Below, in pieces: positions 45,273 through 54,217 of a DNA stretch of 64,000 nucleotides. The stretch's first letter is position 1, and each line of letters begins with the position of its first letter. The translations under genes and the position numbers were made by a program. The notes under the pieces are model-generated. The model did no database searches. It was not told where the DNA came from and saw only the letters and a program-made list of their open reading frames with translations. Source of the stretch: JBCCFW01 sp039029535 (GTDB lineage Bacteria; Acidobacteriota; JBCCFW01); assembly GCA_039029535.1 (NCBI GenBank), contig JBCCFW010000019.1:1-64000 (forward strand), in the 5' to 3' direction.

Positions 45273-45440
45273 ATGACGTCTGATTCGGATCGCGCTTCGC
45301 ACCGCCCACGTCCTCCTACCGCTGAGCAATCCAGCGAGTGCCTCTCCAAGCGGCCATGGCTGCGTCGAATCACCGAGTTCTCGGTGCTCGCGGCAGCTTT
45401 GGTTCGTCTCTTCAAGGCCCTGAAAGGAGGAGGGCTCTAG
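45273..45440 (+). CDS. Small ORF encoding a 55-residue basic peptide
   Basis: ATG at 45273 with GGAG (45261-45264) eight bases upstream; stop TAG at 45438-45440. The peptide starts TSDSDRASHRPRPPTAEQSS and ends with an amphipathic basic helix (SVLAAALVRLFKALKGGGL). A good intrinsic terminator begins 9 bases later, so start, ribosome site and end are all well formed. It is too short for standard gene calling. There is no cysteine pair and no known family. It could be a regulatory or antimicrobial-like peptide. It sits antisense to a weak frame (45188-45415, TTG start) that I reject. Confidence 0.5.
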   Translation: MTSDSDRASHRPRPPTAEQSSECLSKRPWLRRITEFSVLAAALVRLFKALKGGGL

Positions 45441-45449
45441 GCGGAGCCC

Positions 45450-45490
45450 GTCACGGGCGGGGCGCTTCGCCTCGCCCGTGACATTTCATC
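45450..45490 (+). terminator. Intrinsic terminator after the small ORF
   Basis: GTCACGGGCG pairs with CGCCCGTGAC (stem 45450-45482, loop including CTTC), followed by ATTTCATC. The stem is long and GC-rich with a short T-containing tail. It ends the small ORF transcript at 45440. Confidence 0.7.
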
Positions 45491-45601
45491 ATGTTTCCTG
45501 CACCAAGTCGCACTGCTCGCAAGAACCAGCATCAGCCCCCTAGACGACAACGACATTCTCGTCGCGCCAAGGTCTTCCGAGGTGGCGGGCTTTGGCCAGT
45601 C

Positions 45602-45799
45602 ATGGCGCGCCTGGCCTGGTGCCTGGTGTTTTGCCTGCCGCCGAGCTCGGTGCCTTCCTCTCCGTCCGACGCCGCGGTCGAGTCAGAACACGCACGGAGG
45701 TCTTCGGGTTCTCATGAGGTCGGTGGAGGGGAGAGCGAGCGCGTCACCCTGCGCTACACGTATGTCAACGGTTCGAGACTGGGTGAGCAACTACCGTGA
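45602..45799 (+). CDS. Doubtful small ORF with signal-peptide-like start
   Basis: ATG at 45602, 65 residues, starting ARLAWCLVFCLPPSSVPSS, which resembles a short signal peptide. No ribosome-binding site is nearby, and the rest (SDAAVESEHARRSSGSHEVG) is low-complexity. The longer frame from 45491 adds only arginine-rich sequence. It lies in the otherwise empty 45491-45867 gap before the sigma gene, where no other gene is seen. Weak support only. Confidence 0.25.
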   Translation: MARLAWCLVFCLPPSSVPSSPSDAAVESEHARRSSGSHEVGGGESERVTLRYTYVNGSRLGEQLP

Positions 45800-45867
45800 T
45801 TGGCTCGCGAAACCTTGGTTCCGGTGTCTACGAGTCGCACCTGGTCTTTGAGAAGAGGTAGACGACC

Positions 45868-46437
45868 ATGGCGTTGAGCATGGGGACGACGTGGGGATCC
45901 GAGAACGACGGTGAGGTGACGCAGTTGCTGCGACGCCTCAACGAGGGTGATGTCGGGGCAGCCAGTGAGCTGTTCCCCATCGTCCTCGAAGAGCTCCAGG
46001 TGCGTGCACGGGGCGAGATGAAGGAGCAGCCTCAGCATCACACGCTGCAGCCCACGGCTCTCGTCAACGAGGTCTATCTCAAGCTGGTCAACTCGAAAGA
46101 CCAGAGTTGGGAAGGCCGACGGCACTTCTTGCGTGTCGCCAGTCGGGCGATGAAGACGATCCTCATCGACCACGCGCGGGCGAAGGGGCGGAAGAAGCGC
46201 ACGCCGATCGACGCTCTCGTCGAGCACTACGACAAGCAACCGATCGGCTTGCTCGATCTCAAGCACGCCCTAGAGGAGTTGGCGGAGATCGACCCGGTCG
46301 CCGTCGAGCTCATCGAGCTGCGCTACTTCGTGGGCTTGGGAGAGCGTGAGGCGGCGGATGCCGTCGGCCTCTCTTATCGGAGCGCTCAGCGGAAGTGGTC
46401 CAGCGCTCGGGCTCTACTGCGGGCGCGTCTCCAGTGA
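45868..46437 (+). CDS. ECF-type RNA polymerase sigma factor (PF07638 type)
   Basis: 189 residues. ATG at 45868, nine bases after AGAGG (45854-45858). It has ELFPIVLEELQVRARGEMKE and ALVNEVYLKLVNSKDQSWEG, the region 2 pattern of the Sigma70_ECF family found in Planctomycetota, Acidobacteriota and Myxococcota. The region 4 HTH is GLGEREAADAVGLSYRSAQR. It directs RNA polymerase to a regulon promoter set. The GTGA overlap with the kinase gene (46434) shows a sigma-kinase pair. Such factors are often controlled through partner kinases, which fits the coupled gene here. Confidence 0.92.
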   Translation: MALSMGTTWGSENDGEVTQLLRRLNEGDVGAASELFPIVLEELQVRARGEMKEQPQHHTLQPTALVNEVYLKLVNSKDQSWEGRRHFLRVASRAMKTILIDHARAKGRKKRTPIDALVEHYDKQPIGLLDLKHALEELAEIDPVAVELIELRYFVGLGEREAADAVGLSYRSAQRKWSSARALLRARLQ

Positions 46438-48719
46438 AAAAGGAGGACTGGAATCGAATTCAGGAGGTCTTCCCCGATCTTCAAGGGCTGCCTCCCGACG
46501 AGCGAGCCAAGCATCTCGACCGTGCTTGTGGTGACGACTTCTGGCTGCGCGAGGTCATCGAGACGATGCTGAGCGGCGACGAGCGGTGCGATGCCTTTCT
46601 CGAGCCGCCGAGCGCCGTCGAGCTACTGCTCGAGGCACGGCCGTCGGGCTCCGGTGATTCCTGGTTGCCCGATCGTTATCGTCTCGGCGAGGAGGTCGGG
46701 CGGGGTGGCATGGGGCTCGTCCATCGTGCGGAGGACACGGAGCTCGGGCGGACCGTCGCCATCAAGGTCTTGAGCCCTTGGCGGGCCAACGACGAGACGA
46801 TCGAGCGTCTCCGCCGCGAGGCGCGAGCGGCCGGTCGGCTCAACCACGACAGCCTCGTGTCGGTGCACGACGTCGGTGAGCACGACGGGCTCCACTACTT
46901 CACGATGGAGCTCATCGAGGGGTGTTCGCTCCGTGACGTGATCCTGCGTCGACGGACGAAGGACGTCGAGCTGGGTGACCGTTGGCGAGCCATCGCCGAG
47001 CTCGGTCCCCGCGCCTGGGTGGAGACCATGACCCTCGTCGTGGCTCACGTGGCCGACGGCCTCGCCCACGCGCACGAGAACGGCGTGCTGCATCGCGACG
47101 TCACGCCGCAGAACGTGCTGCTCGATGCCGAGGGGCGCCCCAAGCTCGTCGACTTCGGGTTGGCTCGTCACCTCGAGCTGAGCGACCTCACCAGCAGCTT
47201 CGGTCCCGGCGGCACGCCGAGTTACATGAGCCCCGAGCAGGCGCGTCAGGCTCGCGACGAGATCGATCACCGAAGCGACCTGTTCTCGCTGGCGGTCGTT
47301 CTCTACGAGGCCCTGACGCTGCGCCGGCCCTTCGAGGGCGAGGGGCTCGCCGACACCCTGGACGCGATCCAGCATCACGAGCCGACGCCGCCGATCGTGC
47401 TCGAGCCGGCGGTGGGCTCCGACCTTTCCAAGGTCATCATGACCGCGCTCGCCAAGCGGCCCGAGGAACGCTATCCAACGGCGTCCGCCTTCGCACGGGA
47501 CCTTCGGGCCGCCCTGGCCGGTGGCGGGATCCGGGCACGTGGTCTCTCGTGGCGACGTCGATGGAGCTCCTTCTGCAGCCGTCATCCACGCGTGCTCCAG
47601 GTCGGATTGGTCCTCTTGACGGCGGTGTTGGGCATCGGCGGCACGGCGCTCTTCTGGCCACCAGCGCGTGAGTACCTGGCACGGCCTCGCATTCACGTCG
47701 AGGCGCTCTCATCGACGAGTGGCCGTCCTGACGACCTGCGTGTTCTCCGCGTGCCGCTGGATCCGATCGACGGACCCAGCGGGCCGGCGACCGTGCTCGG
47801 TGACGCGCCGCTCGAGAAGGCCGTCGTGCCAGGGCATCAGCGTCTCGTCCTGGTCGACGACTCCGGTACGCGCGCCGAGCTGACCCGAAGGGTGCAGGAG
47901 TCGATGTCGCTCGAAGTGCGCTTGCGTGAGTCGTCACTCGCTACCGTGACCGACGTGGTGCTCGTCGAGGCCGCACGCGTGTTGCTGCGAGGCAACGGAC
48001 CGCCGGGATCGCCGCTGGATCTCCATGCCGTCGACGTGCCGGCGTTCTTCATCGATCGACACGAGGTGTCGAACGCCGACTACGCCGAATTCCTGGAGTG
48101 GCTGGCGCTCAACGCACCCGCAGACCTGGCCGAGCGTGAGCCTCGCGTCTGGCCCGAGCCCTTCCCCGAAGGCTTCGGCGAGCGACCCGTGGTCGGCGTC
48201 GATCAGCACGATGCACGGTCCTTCTGTGAGTGGCGAGGCCTCAGGCTGCCCACCGTTCCGGAGTGGATGCTGGCGGCCGCCACTGCGGAGGGCCTGCCAT
48301 ACCCCTGGGGCCGAGAGTCCGACGAGCTCGGTCGGCGGGCCGTGGTGGGACGTCCGCGCTTCGAACCAGGTGACGCGGAGTGGGGTTCGGATGAGCACGT
48401 CCGTCGACTGACCGCCCACTACCTCACGGTCGTCGAGCCGGTGGACTCGCATCCCGACGGCCGGAGCGTGGCGGGTCTCCATCACGTCCTCGGCAACGTC
48501 GAGGAGTGGACCGAGGGCCTCTGGGTCGACGTGAACGACGCGGGGGAGTGGGTGCCCCATCCCAACGAGCGCATCACCATGGGGGGGAGCTGGGCTCGCG
48601 ATCCACGCATCGCGCGCCTGGACGTCTGGGGTCGAGCACCCTTCGATCTCGACCTCCAGGCCTTCATCGGCTTCCGCTGTGCCTGCAGTCAGCGGGCACC
48701 GTCGACCGACGGAGGTTGA
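46434..48719 (+). CDS. Ser/Thr kinase with transmembrane helix and FGE-sulfatase domain
   Basis: 761 residues from the GTG at 46434. An N-terminal zone (3-60, WNRIQEVFPDLQGLPPDERA) is of the kind seen ahead of acidobacterial kinases. The kinase domain spans about 82-375: GRGGMG (89-94), Lys111 in VAIK, HRDVTPQN (220-227), DFG (240-242) and GTPSYMSPEQ. The HRD-x-K lysine is Thr224, although the HRD aspartate is kept. One helix (about 400-420) crosses the membrane. The C-terminal roughly 210 residues are an FGE-sulfatase domain (FFIDRHEVSNADYAEFLEW, EWRGLRLPTVPEWMLAAA, VLGNVEEWTEGLW). It is expressed with the sigma factor and is a candidate modulator of it. Confidence 0.93.
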   Translation: MKKEDWNRIQEVFPDLQGLPPDERAKHLDRACGDDFWLREVIETMLSGDERCDAFLEPPSAVELLLEARPSGSGDSWLPDRYRLGEEVGRGGMGLVHRAEDTELGRTVAIKVLSPWRANDETIERLRREARAAGRLNHDSLVSVHDVGEHDGLHYFTMELIEGCSLRDVILRRRTKDVELGDRWRAIAELGPRAWVETMTLVVAHVADGLAHAHENGVLHRDVTPQNVLLDAEGRPKLVDFGLARHLELSDLTSSFGPGGTPSYMSPEQARQARDEIDHRSDLFSLAVVLYEALTLRRPFEGEGLADTLDAIQHHEPTPPIVLEPAVGSDLSKVIMTALAKRPEERYPTASAFARDLRAALAGGGIRARGLSWRRRWSSFCSRHPRVLQVGLVLLTAVLGIGGTALFWPPAREYLARPRIHVEALSSTSGRPDDLRVLRVPLDPIDGPSGPATVLGDAPLEKAVVPGHQRLVLVDDSGTRAELTRRVQESMSLEVRLRESSLATVTDVVLVEAARVLLRGNGPPGSPLDLHAVDVPAFFIDRHEVSNADYAEFLEWLALNAPADLAEREPRVWPEPFPEGFGERPVVGVDQHDARSFCEWRGLRLPTVPEWMLAAATAEGLPYPWGRESDELGRRAVVGRPRFEPGDAEWGSDEHVRRLTAHYLTVVEPVDSHPDGRSVAGLHHVLGNVEEWTEGLWVDVNDAGEWVPHPNERITMGGSWARDPRIARLDVWGRAPFDLDLQAFIGFRCACSQRAPSTDGG

Positions 48720-48759
48720 CGGCACGACGCCACCGCCTCGAACACGACATGCTCTCTGG

Positions 48760-50565
48760 ATGCTCGCCGACCGACCCGAGCTCGCCAAGAAGCTCCAGGA
48801 CCTCCCCGAAGAGCCCGGGGTGTACCTGTGGAAGAGCAAGAAGAGCGAGGTGCTCTACGTCGGCAAGGCCAAGTCACTCAAGCCGCGCGTGCTGTCCTAC
48901 CTGCGCGGTGGTGATCAGGTCTACCGCATCCAGAGGATGGTCGCCGAGGCGGTGGACGTCGACTGGTTGGTGACCGGTACCGAGGTCGAAGCGCTCGTCC
49001 TCGAGAACTCGCTCATCAAGCAGAACAAGCCGCGCTACAACATCAATCTCCGGGACGACAAGAACTTCCCCCACCTCCGGCTCACCACCGGGGAGAAGTG
49101 GCCCCTGGTCGACCTGGTTCGTGGTCCGAAAGACGACGGCAACCTCTACTTCGGTCCCTACGCGCCGGCTGCCAAGGCGCGCAAGACGCTTCGGCTCCTC
49201 GCCCAGCACTTCGGCATCCGCTCGTGCAAGGGGCCGATCGAGGAGAAGGACCATCGCGCCTGTCTCTACTACCACCTCGACCAGTGCCTCGCGCCCTGCG
49301 CGAAGCACTGCACGAAGGAGGAGTACGACGGCGCGGTCAAGGACGCGACGCTCTTCCTGCGTGGTCAGGTGGCACCACTCCAGGAGCGTCTCAAGGAGAA
49401 GATGAAGCGGGCGTCGGAGTCCGAGGCCTACGAGCGTGCCGCTCACTATCGCGATCTCATCCGCATGCTCGAGGAGTCACGACAGCCTCAACGCATCGCG
49501 TCGATGAAGCTCGCCGATCAAGACGCCTGGGCCCTGCACCGCGAGGGCGACGCCGCCTGCCTCGTCGTCGGGCTCGTGCGCGAGGGGCTCGTGCGCGGAC
49601 ACCGGGAGTTCACGCTCAAGAACCTCGGCGACCGAGGCGAGCCCGAGATCCTCGGTGAGTGCCTGCGTCAGTACTACCACGGTCAGACGAGCTGGCCGGA
49701 CGAGTTGCTCCTGCCTGGACCGATCGATCAAGACGAGCTCACCGCGAGCTTCCTCGCCGAGTCCGCCGGTCGCAAGATCGCCCTGGTGCAGCCCCGTCGA
49801 GGTGCCAAGCTCGAGCGCGTGCAGTGGGCGCAACAGGTGGCGGCGTCGCGCTTCGCCGTCCGCGTGGGACGGGGGGCACCCGCCCGCGAGGCTCTCGTCG
49901 ATCTCGCCGAGGCGCTGGCGCTCTCCGAGCCACCGGAGCGGATCGAGTGCTTCGACATCTCGAACCTCCAGGGCTCCGAGATCGTCGCGTCGATGGTCTG
50001 CTTCTTGGGAGGTGAGCCGAGCAAGAAGGACTACCGCACCTTCAAGGTGCGCACGGTGACCGGTGGTCCCGACGACTTCGCCTCGATGCGGGAGGTCGTC
50101 GGCCGACGCTACCGCCGGCAGCTCTCCGAGGACCGCGAGCTGCCCGACCTCGTCATCATCGATGGCGGTCGGGGACAGCTCGGGGCGGCGGCCGCCGCCC
50201 GCGACGAGCAGGAGCTGGAGGGGTTGCCTCTCATCTCCCTGGCCAAGAAGGAGGAGCTCATCTTCCGACGCGACGAGGTCGAGCCCCTCCGGCTCGACCG
50301 TCATTCGCCGGCGCTGCGGCTCGTCCAGCGTCTCCGCGACGAGGCGCATCGCACGGCAGTCGGCTTCCACCGGCGTGCGCGGAAGCGCCGGATCGTCAGC
50401 TCGGCCCTGGACGCCGTGCCCGGAGTGGGGCCGACGCGTCGCAAGGCTCTCCTGCGACGCTTCGGCAGCGTCGACGGCATCAAGGCTGCGAGCCTGGCCG
50501 AGCTCGAGGACGCCGTCGGACCGGCCCTCGCGCGCAAGCTCCGGCAGCACCTCGGGGCGAGCTGA
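48760..50565 (+). CDS. uvrC: UvrABC excision nuclease subunit C
   Basis: 601 residues from the ATG at 48760, giving LADRPELAKKLQDLPEEPGV. Features in order: GIY-YIG nuclease (GVYLWKSKKSEVLYVGKAKS), a cysteine pair region (CLYYHLDQCLAPC), UVR motif (ESEAYERAAHYRDLIRML), RNase H-like endonuclease (CFDISNLQGSEIVASMV with DLVIIDGGRGQLG) and a C-terminal helix-hairpin-helix pair (VPGVGPTRRKALLRRFG). It makes the 3' and 5' incisions in excision repair. The length is typical (about 600). It is 40 bases after the kinase stop on the same strand but functionally unrelated to it. Confidence 0.98.
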   Translation: MLADRPELAKKLQDLPEEPGVYLWKSKKSEVLYVGKAKSLKPRVLSYLRGGDQVYRIQRMVAEAVDVDWLVTGTEVEALVLENSLIKQNKPRYNINLRDDKNFPHLRLTTGEKWPLVDLVRGPKDDGNLYFGPYAPAAKARKTLRLLAQHFGIRSCKGPIEEKDHRACLYYHLDQCLAPCAKHCTKEEYDGAVKDATLFLRGQVAPLQERLKEKMKRASESEAYERAAHYRDLIRMLEESRQPQRIASMKLADQDAWALHREGDAACLVVGLVREGLVRGHREFTLKNLGDRGEPEILGECLRQYYHGQTSWPDELLLPGPIDQDELTASFLAESAGRKIALVQPRRGAKLERVQWAQQVAASRFAVRVGRGAPAREALVDLAEALALSEPPERIECFDISNLQGSEIVASMVCFLGGEPSKKDYRTFKVRTVTGGPDDFASMREVVGRRYRRQLSEDRELPDLVIIDGGRGQLGAAAAARDEQELEGLPLISLAKKEELIFRRDEVEPLRLDRHSPALRLVQRLRDEAHRTAVGFHRRARKRRIVSSALDAVPGVGPTRRKALLRRFGSVDGIKAASLAELEDAVGPALARKLRQHLGAS

Positions 50566-50571
50566 GAGACC

Positions 50572-50593
50572 GGAGACCGACGCCCCGGTCTCC
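50572..50593 (+). terminator. Hairpin terminator after uvrC
   Basis: GGAGACCG (50572-50579) pairs with CGGTCTCC (50586-50593) around a six-base loop, 6 bases after the uvrC stop. Only GTTA follows, so the U-tract is poor. Confidence 0.5.
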
Positions 50594-50631
50594 GTTACGA
50601 TGCCGGATGTCCTCAAGCACCGTGCGTGTCG

Positions 50632-50649
50632 GTCGAGTCGTGACTCGAC
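50632..50649. promoter_or_regulatory. Inverted repeat just upstream of lysC
   Basis: GTCGAGTC (50632-50639) and GACTCGAC (50642-50649) form a perfect 8-bp inverted repeat with a GT centre, 15 bases before the lysC GTG. It could be an operator or an RNA hairpin next to the ribosome site that controls the threonine operon. It is not a proven site. Confidence 0.35.
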
Positions 50650-50664
50650 GTCCTCGATGATCCC

Positions 50665-52068
50665 GTGCTCGTCCTGAAGTTCGGAGGGGCCGCCCTCGCC
50701 GATGCGCCGAAGATCCGGGCGGTCGTCGACTGCGTGCGCGCCTGGGAGTCCGAGCGGCCGGTCGTCGTGGTGTCGGCCCTGTTCGGGATCACCGATCGAC
50801 TCGTCGAGGCGGTCGACGCCGCCCTGGCCGGGGAGCACGAGCGCGTCGACGCTCTCCACCGCGAGCTGGCCGAACGCCATCGCGACGTCCTGCGCGAGCT
50901 GGTGCCCGATGATGACGCGTCACTCGCCGAGGTCGAGGCCCATCAGGACGACCTGCTCGCCGACCTGGCCGGCGTGCTCCGGGCCTTGACGGTGCTCGGC
51001 GAGGCGACCCCTCGCTCGCGTGCTCACGTGGTGTCGATGGGCGAGCGACTCTCGTCACGTCTCGTCGCTGCCGCGCATCGAAGCGCCGGAACGAGCGCGG
51101 AGCCCGTCGATGGTGAAGAGGTCATCCAGACCGAGGGGGGCTTCGTCGACGCCTTTCCGCGTCCCACCGCGACTCGCGCTGCCGCTCGCGAGCGTCTCCT
51201 TCCGCTCCTCGATGCTGGCGTGGTGCCGGTGGTGATGGGCTTCGTCGGAACCGATGAGAACGGCCTGACGACGAGCTTGGGGCGGGGAGGGACCGATCTC
51301 ACCGCCTCTCTCATCGGGGCAGCCCTCGATGTCACGGAAGTCCGCTTCATGAAGGAGGTCGACGGGATCCTGTCGGCCGATCCGAGACGTGTGCCGACAG
51401 CCCGAAGGCTCGAGCGGCTCAGCTATGACGAGGTCGCCGAGCTGTCGTACTTCGGTGCGAAGGTCTTGCATCCGGTGGCCATCCAGCCGCTGCGCGAGAA
51501 GGGCATCCCGGCCGCGATCCGCGACGTGCGCGATCCGGAAGCTCCCGGGACCCGTGTCACCGCGCGCGTTGCGGACGTCCGCCCCGGACCGCGTGCCCTC
51601 ACCACCATCGCCGACGTGAGCCTGCTGAGCCTCGGCGGTGGCGGCTTGCAAGGAGGAGTGGGCTTCGCCGGTCGAGTCTTCTCGGCGCTGGCCCGTCGGA
51701 AGGTGAACGTGTTGATGATCTCCCAGGGCAGCTCGGAGCAGGACCTCTCGCTGGTGATCCCCGGCCACTCCACCGCGGAGGCGACCCGCTGTCTCGAGGA
51801 GGAGCTCGAGCTGGAGCTTCTCAAGCGTCGGGTCGACCCCATCCGGATCACGGACGACGTCGCCGCGATCGCGGTGGTGGGTGAGGGCATGCGGGGGCTT
51901 CCCGGCATCGCCGGTCGCATCTTCACGTCGCTGGGAGAGGCCGACGTCAACGTCGTGCTGATCGCGCAGGGCTCCTCGGAGCGCAACGTCTCCTTCCTGG
52001 TGGAGCGTGCCGACCTGGATCGAGCCCTGGAGCGTCTCCACGAGTCACTCGGACTGGGGGCCACGTGA
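50665..52068 (+). CDS. lysC: Aspartate kinase
   Basis: 467 residues, GTG at 50665. It starts LVLKFGGAALADAPKIRAVV (KFGG, the aspartate/ATP-binding start), then VVSMGERLSSRLVAAA and FVGTDENGLTTSLGRGGTDL. The C-terminal 150 residues hold two ACT domains (FSALARRKVNVLMISQGSSE and FTSLGEADVNVVLIAQGSSE) that bind feedback effectors. It catalyses the first step of the aspartate family pathway, L-aspartate to aspartyl phosphate. As the first gene of lysC-hom-asd-thrB-thrC it is probably feedback-inhibited by threonine. No homoserine dehydrogenase is fused. Confidence 0.95.
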   Translation: MLVLKFGGAALADAPKIRAVVDCVRAWESERPVVVVSALFGITDRLVEAVDAALAGEHERVDALHRELAERHRDVLRELVPDDDASLAEVEAHQDDLLADLAGVLRALTVLGEATPRSRAHVVSMGERLSSRLVAAAHRSAGTSAEPVDGEEVIQTEGGFVDAFPRPTATRAAARERLLPLLDAGVVPVVMGFVGTDENGLTTSLGRGGTDLTASLIGAALDVTEVRFMKEVDGILSADPRRVPTARRLERLSYDEVAELSYFGAKVLHPVAIQPLREKGIPAAIRDVRDPEAPGTRVTARVADVRPGPRALTTIADVSLLSLGGGGLQGGVGFAGRVFSALARRKVNVLMISQGSSEQDLSLVIPGHSTAEATRCLEEELELELLKRRVDPIRITDDVAAIAVVGEGMRGLPGIAGRIFTSLGEADVNVVLIAQGSSERNVSFLVERADLDRALERLHESLGLGAT

Positions 52069-53147
52069 GACGAGTGAGGATCCTTCAGCTCGGCGTCGGT
52101 CGCGTCGGTCGCGGCTTGCTCGATCTCGTGACGACGCGTCGCCGCTTGCTCCAGGCGCGTGCCGGTGTCGAGCTGCGCCACGTCGGTCTACTCCGGCGCG
52201 GGCTCGTCACCGATGGGGAGATCCCCGAGGGGATCGCTCCCGACGAGCTCGACTGGCGCGACGGTGAGCCCGAGGAGGCGCTGGAGCGAGCGGCTGCCGA
52301 TGGTGTCGACGACCTGGTTTTCGTCGACGTGTCGGCGGCCGAGACGGCGCCGCTGTTGCGGCTCGCGTTGAGCCGCGGGATCTCGGTGGTCACCGCCAAC
52401 AAGGTCCCGCTCGCCGGGAGCCTGGACGACTACCGAGCGCTCGAGGAGACGGCGGCCAGCACGGGGGCCCGGCTGGGTGCCGAGTGCACGGTCGGCGCGG
52501 CCTTGCCGATGGTCGGGACTCTCCGTCGGCTGCATCGGGTCGGTGACGAGGTCCAACGTGCTTCGGGCGCGTTGTCGGGAACGCTGGGACTCTTGATGGG
52601 GGCGGTGACGGCGGGGCAGTCGCTCAGCAAGGCGGTGCGCGAGGCGCACGCCGGAGGCTTCACCGAGCCGGATCCTCGGGAGGACCTCGGTGGCATGGAC
52701 GTGGCCCGCAAGGCCCTGATCTTGGCGCGCACGCTCGGCCGGTCCCTGGAGCCGGGGGACGTCTCGGTCGAGAGTCTCGTGCCGACGAGCCTGCGCTCTG
52801 GCACCGTGGAGGACTTCTTCACCGGGCTCGCGGAGCACGATGCTGCGTTCGCGGACCGTGCTGGTGAGGCGACGGCGAACGGAGCGACCCTGCGCTATCT
52901 CGCGGAGATCGACGAACGGGGAGCACGGGTGGGCTTGCAGTCGGTGCCGGTCGACTCCGCGTTCGGACGACTCCGCGGGCCGGACAATCGGCTCGAGCTG
53001 AGCTCGGCCCGTCACGTCGACGTTCCCCTGGTGATTCAAGGACCGGGAGCCGGCGTGACCTGCACTGCAGAAGGACTGCTCGAGGATGTCCTCGAGGTCA
53101 TGGGTGCCGGCGCGACGACGCCGGTCGCGGAGACGGGAACGAGATGA
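52065..53147 (+). CDS. hom: Homoserine dehydrogenase
   Basis: 360 residues. GTG at 52065 overlaps lysC in GTGA. The NAD(P)-binding start RVRILQLGVGRVGRGLLDLV is followed by VVTANKVPLAG and EPDPREDLGGMDVARKALIL, the conserved substrate-binding block of Hom with the catalytic lysine. There is no C-terminal ACT domain, so it is the short form of the enzyme. It reduces aspartate semialdehyde to homoserine. The next gene, asd, is also overlapped, so the enzyme for the preceding step is encoded after it. Confidence 0.95.
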   Translation: MRRVRILQLGVGRVGRGLLDLVTTRRRLLQARAGVELRHVGLLRRGLVTDGEIPEGIAPDELDWRDGEPEEALERAAADGVDDLVFVDVSAAETAPLLRLALSRGISVVTANKVPLAGSLDDYRALEETAASTGARLGAECTVGAALPMVGTLRRLHRVGDEVQRASGALSGTLGLLMGAVTAGQSLSKAVREAHAGGFTEPDPREDLGGMDVARKALILARTLGRSLEPGDVSVESLVPTSLRSGTVEDFFTGLAEHDAAFADRAGEATANGATLRYLAEIDERGARVGLQSVPVDSAFGRLRGPDNRLELSSARHVDVPLVIQGPGAGVTCTAEGLLEDVLEVMGAGATTPVAETGTR

Positions 53148-54217
53148 GCAAGCGTTGGCGAGTGGGTGTCTTGGGCGCGACGGGACTGGCCGGGCAACGC
53201 TACGTGAGCCTGCTGTCGGAGCACCCCTGGTTCGACCTGACGTGGCTGGCGGCGTCTCCTCGTTCGGCCGGCAGGAGCTATCGCGAGGCAGTGGCCGGTC
53301 GCTGGCACGGAGCGGGAGGGCCACCGGAGCACGTCGCTGGGCTGAAGGTGCGGCGGGTGTCCGAGGTGAAGGCCGGCGCGAAGGCCTGTGACCTGATCTT
53401 CTCTGCGGTGACGAGCCCGGTCGCTCGAGAGTTCGAGATGCGCTACGCGGCGGCCGGAGCGCCCATCGTCTCGAACGCCTCGGCCCATCGCGGCGACCCC
53501 GACGTCCCGGTGGTCGTGCCCGAGATCAACCCCGGGCATCTCGACGTCATCCGGATGCAACGGAAGGAGCGTGGCTTCGAGCGCGGCTTCGTGGTGGCCA
53601 AGCCCAACTGCTCCTTGCAGTCCTATCTCGCACCGTTGGTGGCCCTGGACGAACGCTTCGGCGTCGAGCGCGTCATCGTGACGACGCTGCAGGCTCTCTC
53701 CGGAGCCGGTCACCCGGGTGTCTCGAGCATGGACGTCATCGACAACGTCATCCCCCTCATCCCGGGCGAAGAGGAGAAGAGCGAGGGTGAGCCGTTGAAG
53801 ATCCTCGGCAAGGTGGGACGCCGCGGCATCGCTCCGCGTCGCGGTCTCGACATCTCCGCCCACTGCAATCGCGTGCCGGTGCTCGACGGTCACCTGGCCT
53901 GCGTGTCGGTCGGCTTCCGGAAGCGGCCCGGCCAGAAGGCCATCGAGAGCGCCTGGCGTGGCTTCGCCGGTCGACCTCAGGAGCTCGCGCTCCCCTCGGC
54001 ACCACGACCGGCTCTCGTGCTCCGTGACGAGCCCGATCGACCCCAGCCCCGACGTGATCGCGATGCCGGGAGCGGCATGGCGATCTCGGTGGGGCGACTC
54101 CGGTCCTGCCCCGTGTTGGACTGGCGCTTCGTGGGCCTCAGCCACAACGTGCTTCGCGGAGCCGCCGGTGGAGGCGTGCTCATCGCCGAGTTGTTGGCGG
54201 CCGAGGGCTGGCTGTGA
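53144..54217 (+). CDS. asd: Aspartate-semialdehyde dehydrogenase
   Basis: 357 residues. ATG at 53144 overlaps hom in ATGA. Rossmann motif VGVLGATGLAGQRYVSLL, catalytic cysteine in KPNCSLQ, and SGAGHPG in place of the usual second block. The motifs fit the archaeal/fungal type of ASADH rather than the E. coli type. It reduces aspartyl phosphate to aspartate semialdehyde, the step between lysC and hom. Length is typical for this type. Confidence 0.94.
   Translation: MSKRWRVGVLGATGLAGQRYVSLLSEHPWFDLTWLAASPRSAGRSYREAVAGRWHGAGGPPEHVAGLKVRRVSEVKAGAKACDLIFSAVTSPVAREFEMRYAAAGAPIVSNASAHRGDPDVPVVVPEINPGHLDVIRMQRKERGFERGFVVAKPNCSLQSYLAPLVALDERFGVERVIVTTLQALSGAGHPGVSSMDVIDNVIPLIPGEEEKSEGEPLKILGKVGRRGIAPRRGLDISAHCNRVPVLDGHLACVSVGFRKRPGQKAIESAWRGFAGRPQELALPSAPRPALVLRDEPDRPQPRRDRDAGSGMAISVGRLRSCPVLDWRFVGLSHNVLRGAAGGGVLIAELLAAEGWL

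Noticed and set aside
45188..45415. 75-residue minus-strand frame with TTG start
   Set aside because: It is antisense to the small ORF, which has a better start, ribosome site and terminator.
50600..50677. 25-codon frame (MPDVLKHRACRSSRDST start) as a threonine leader peptide
   Set aside because: It holds only one Thr and one Ile, has no leader-type run, and overlaps the lysC start by 13 bases.
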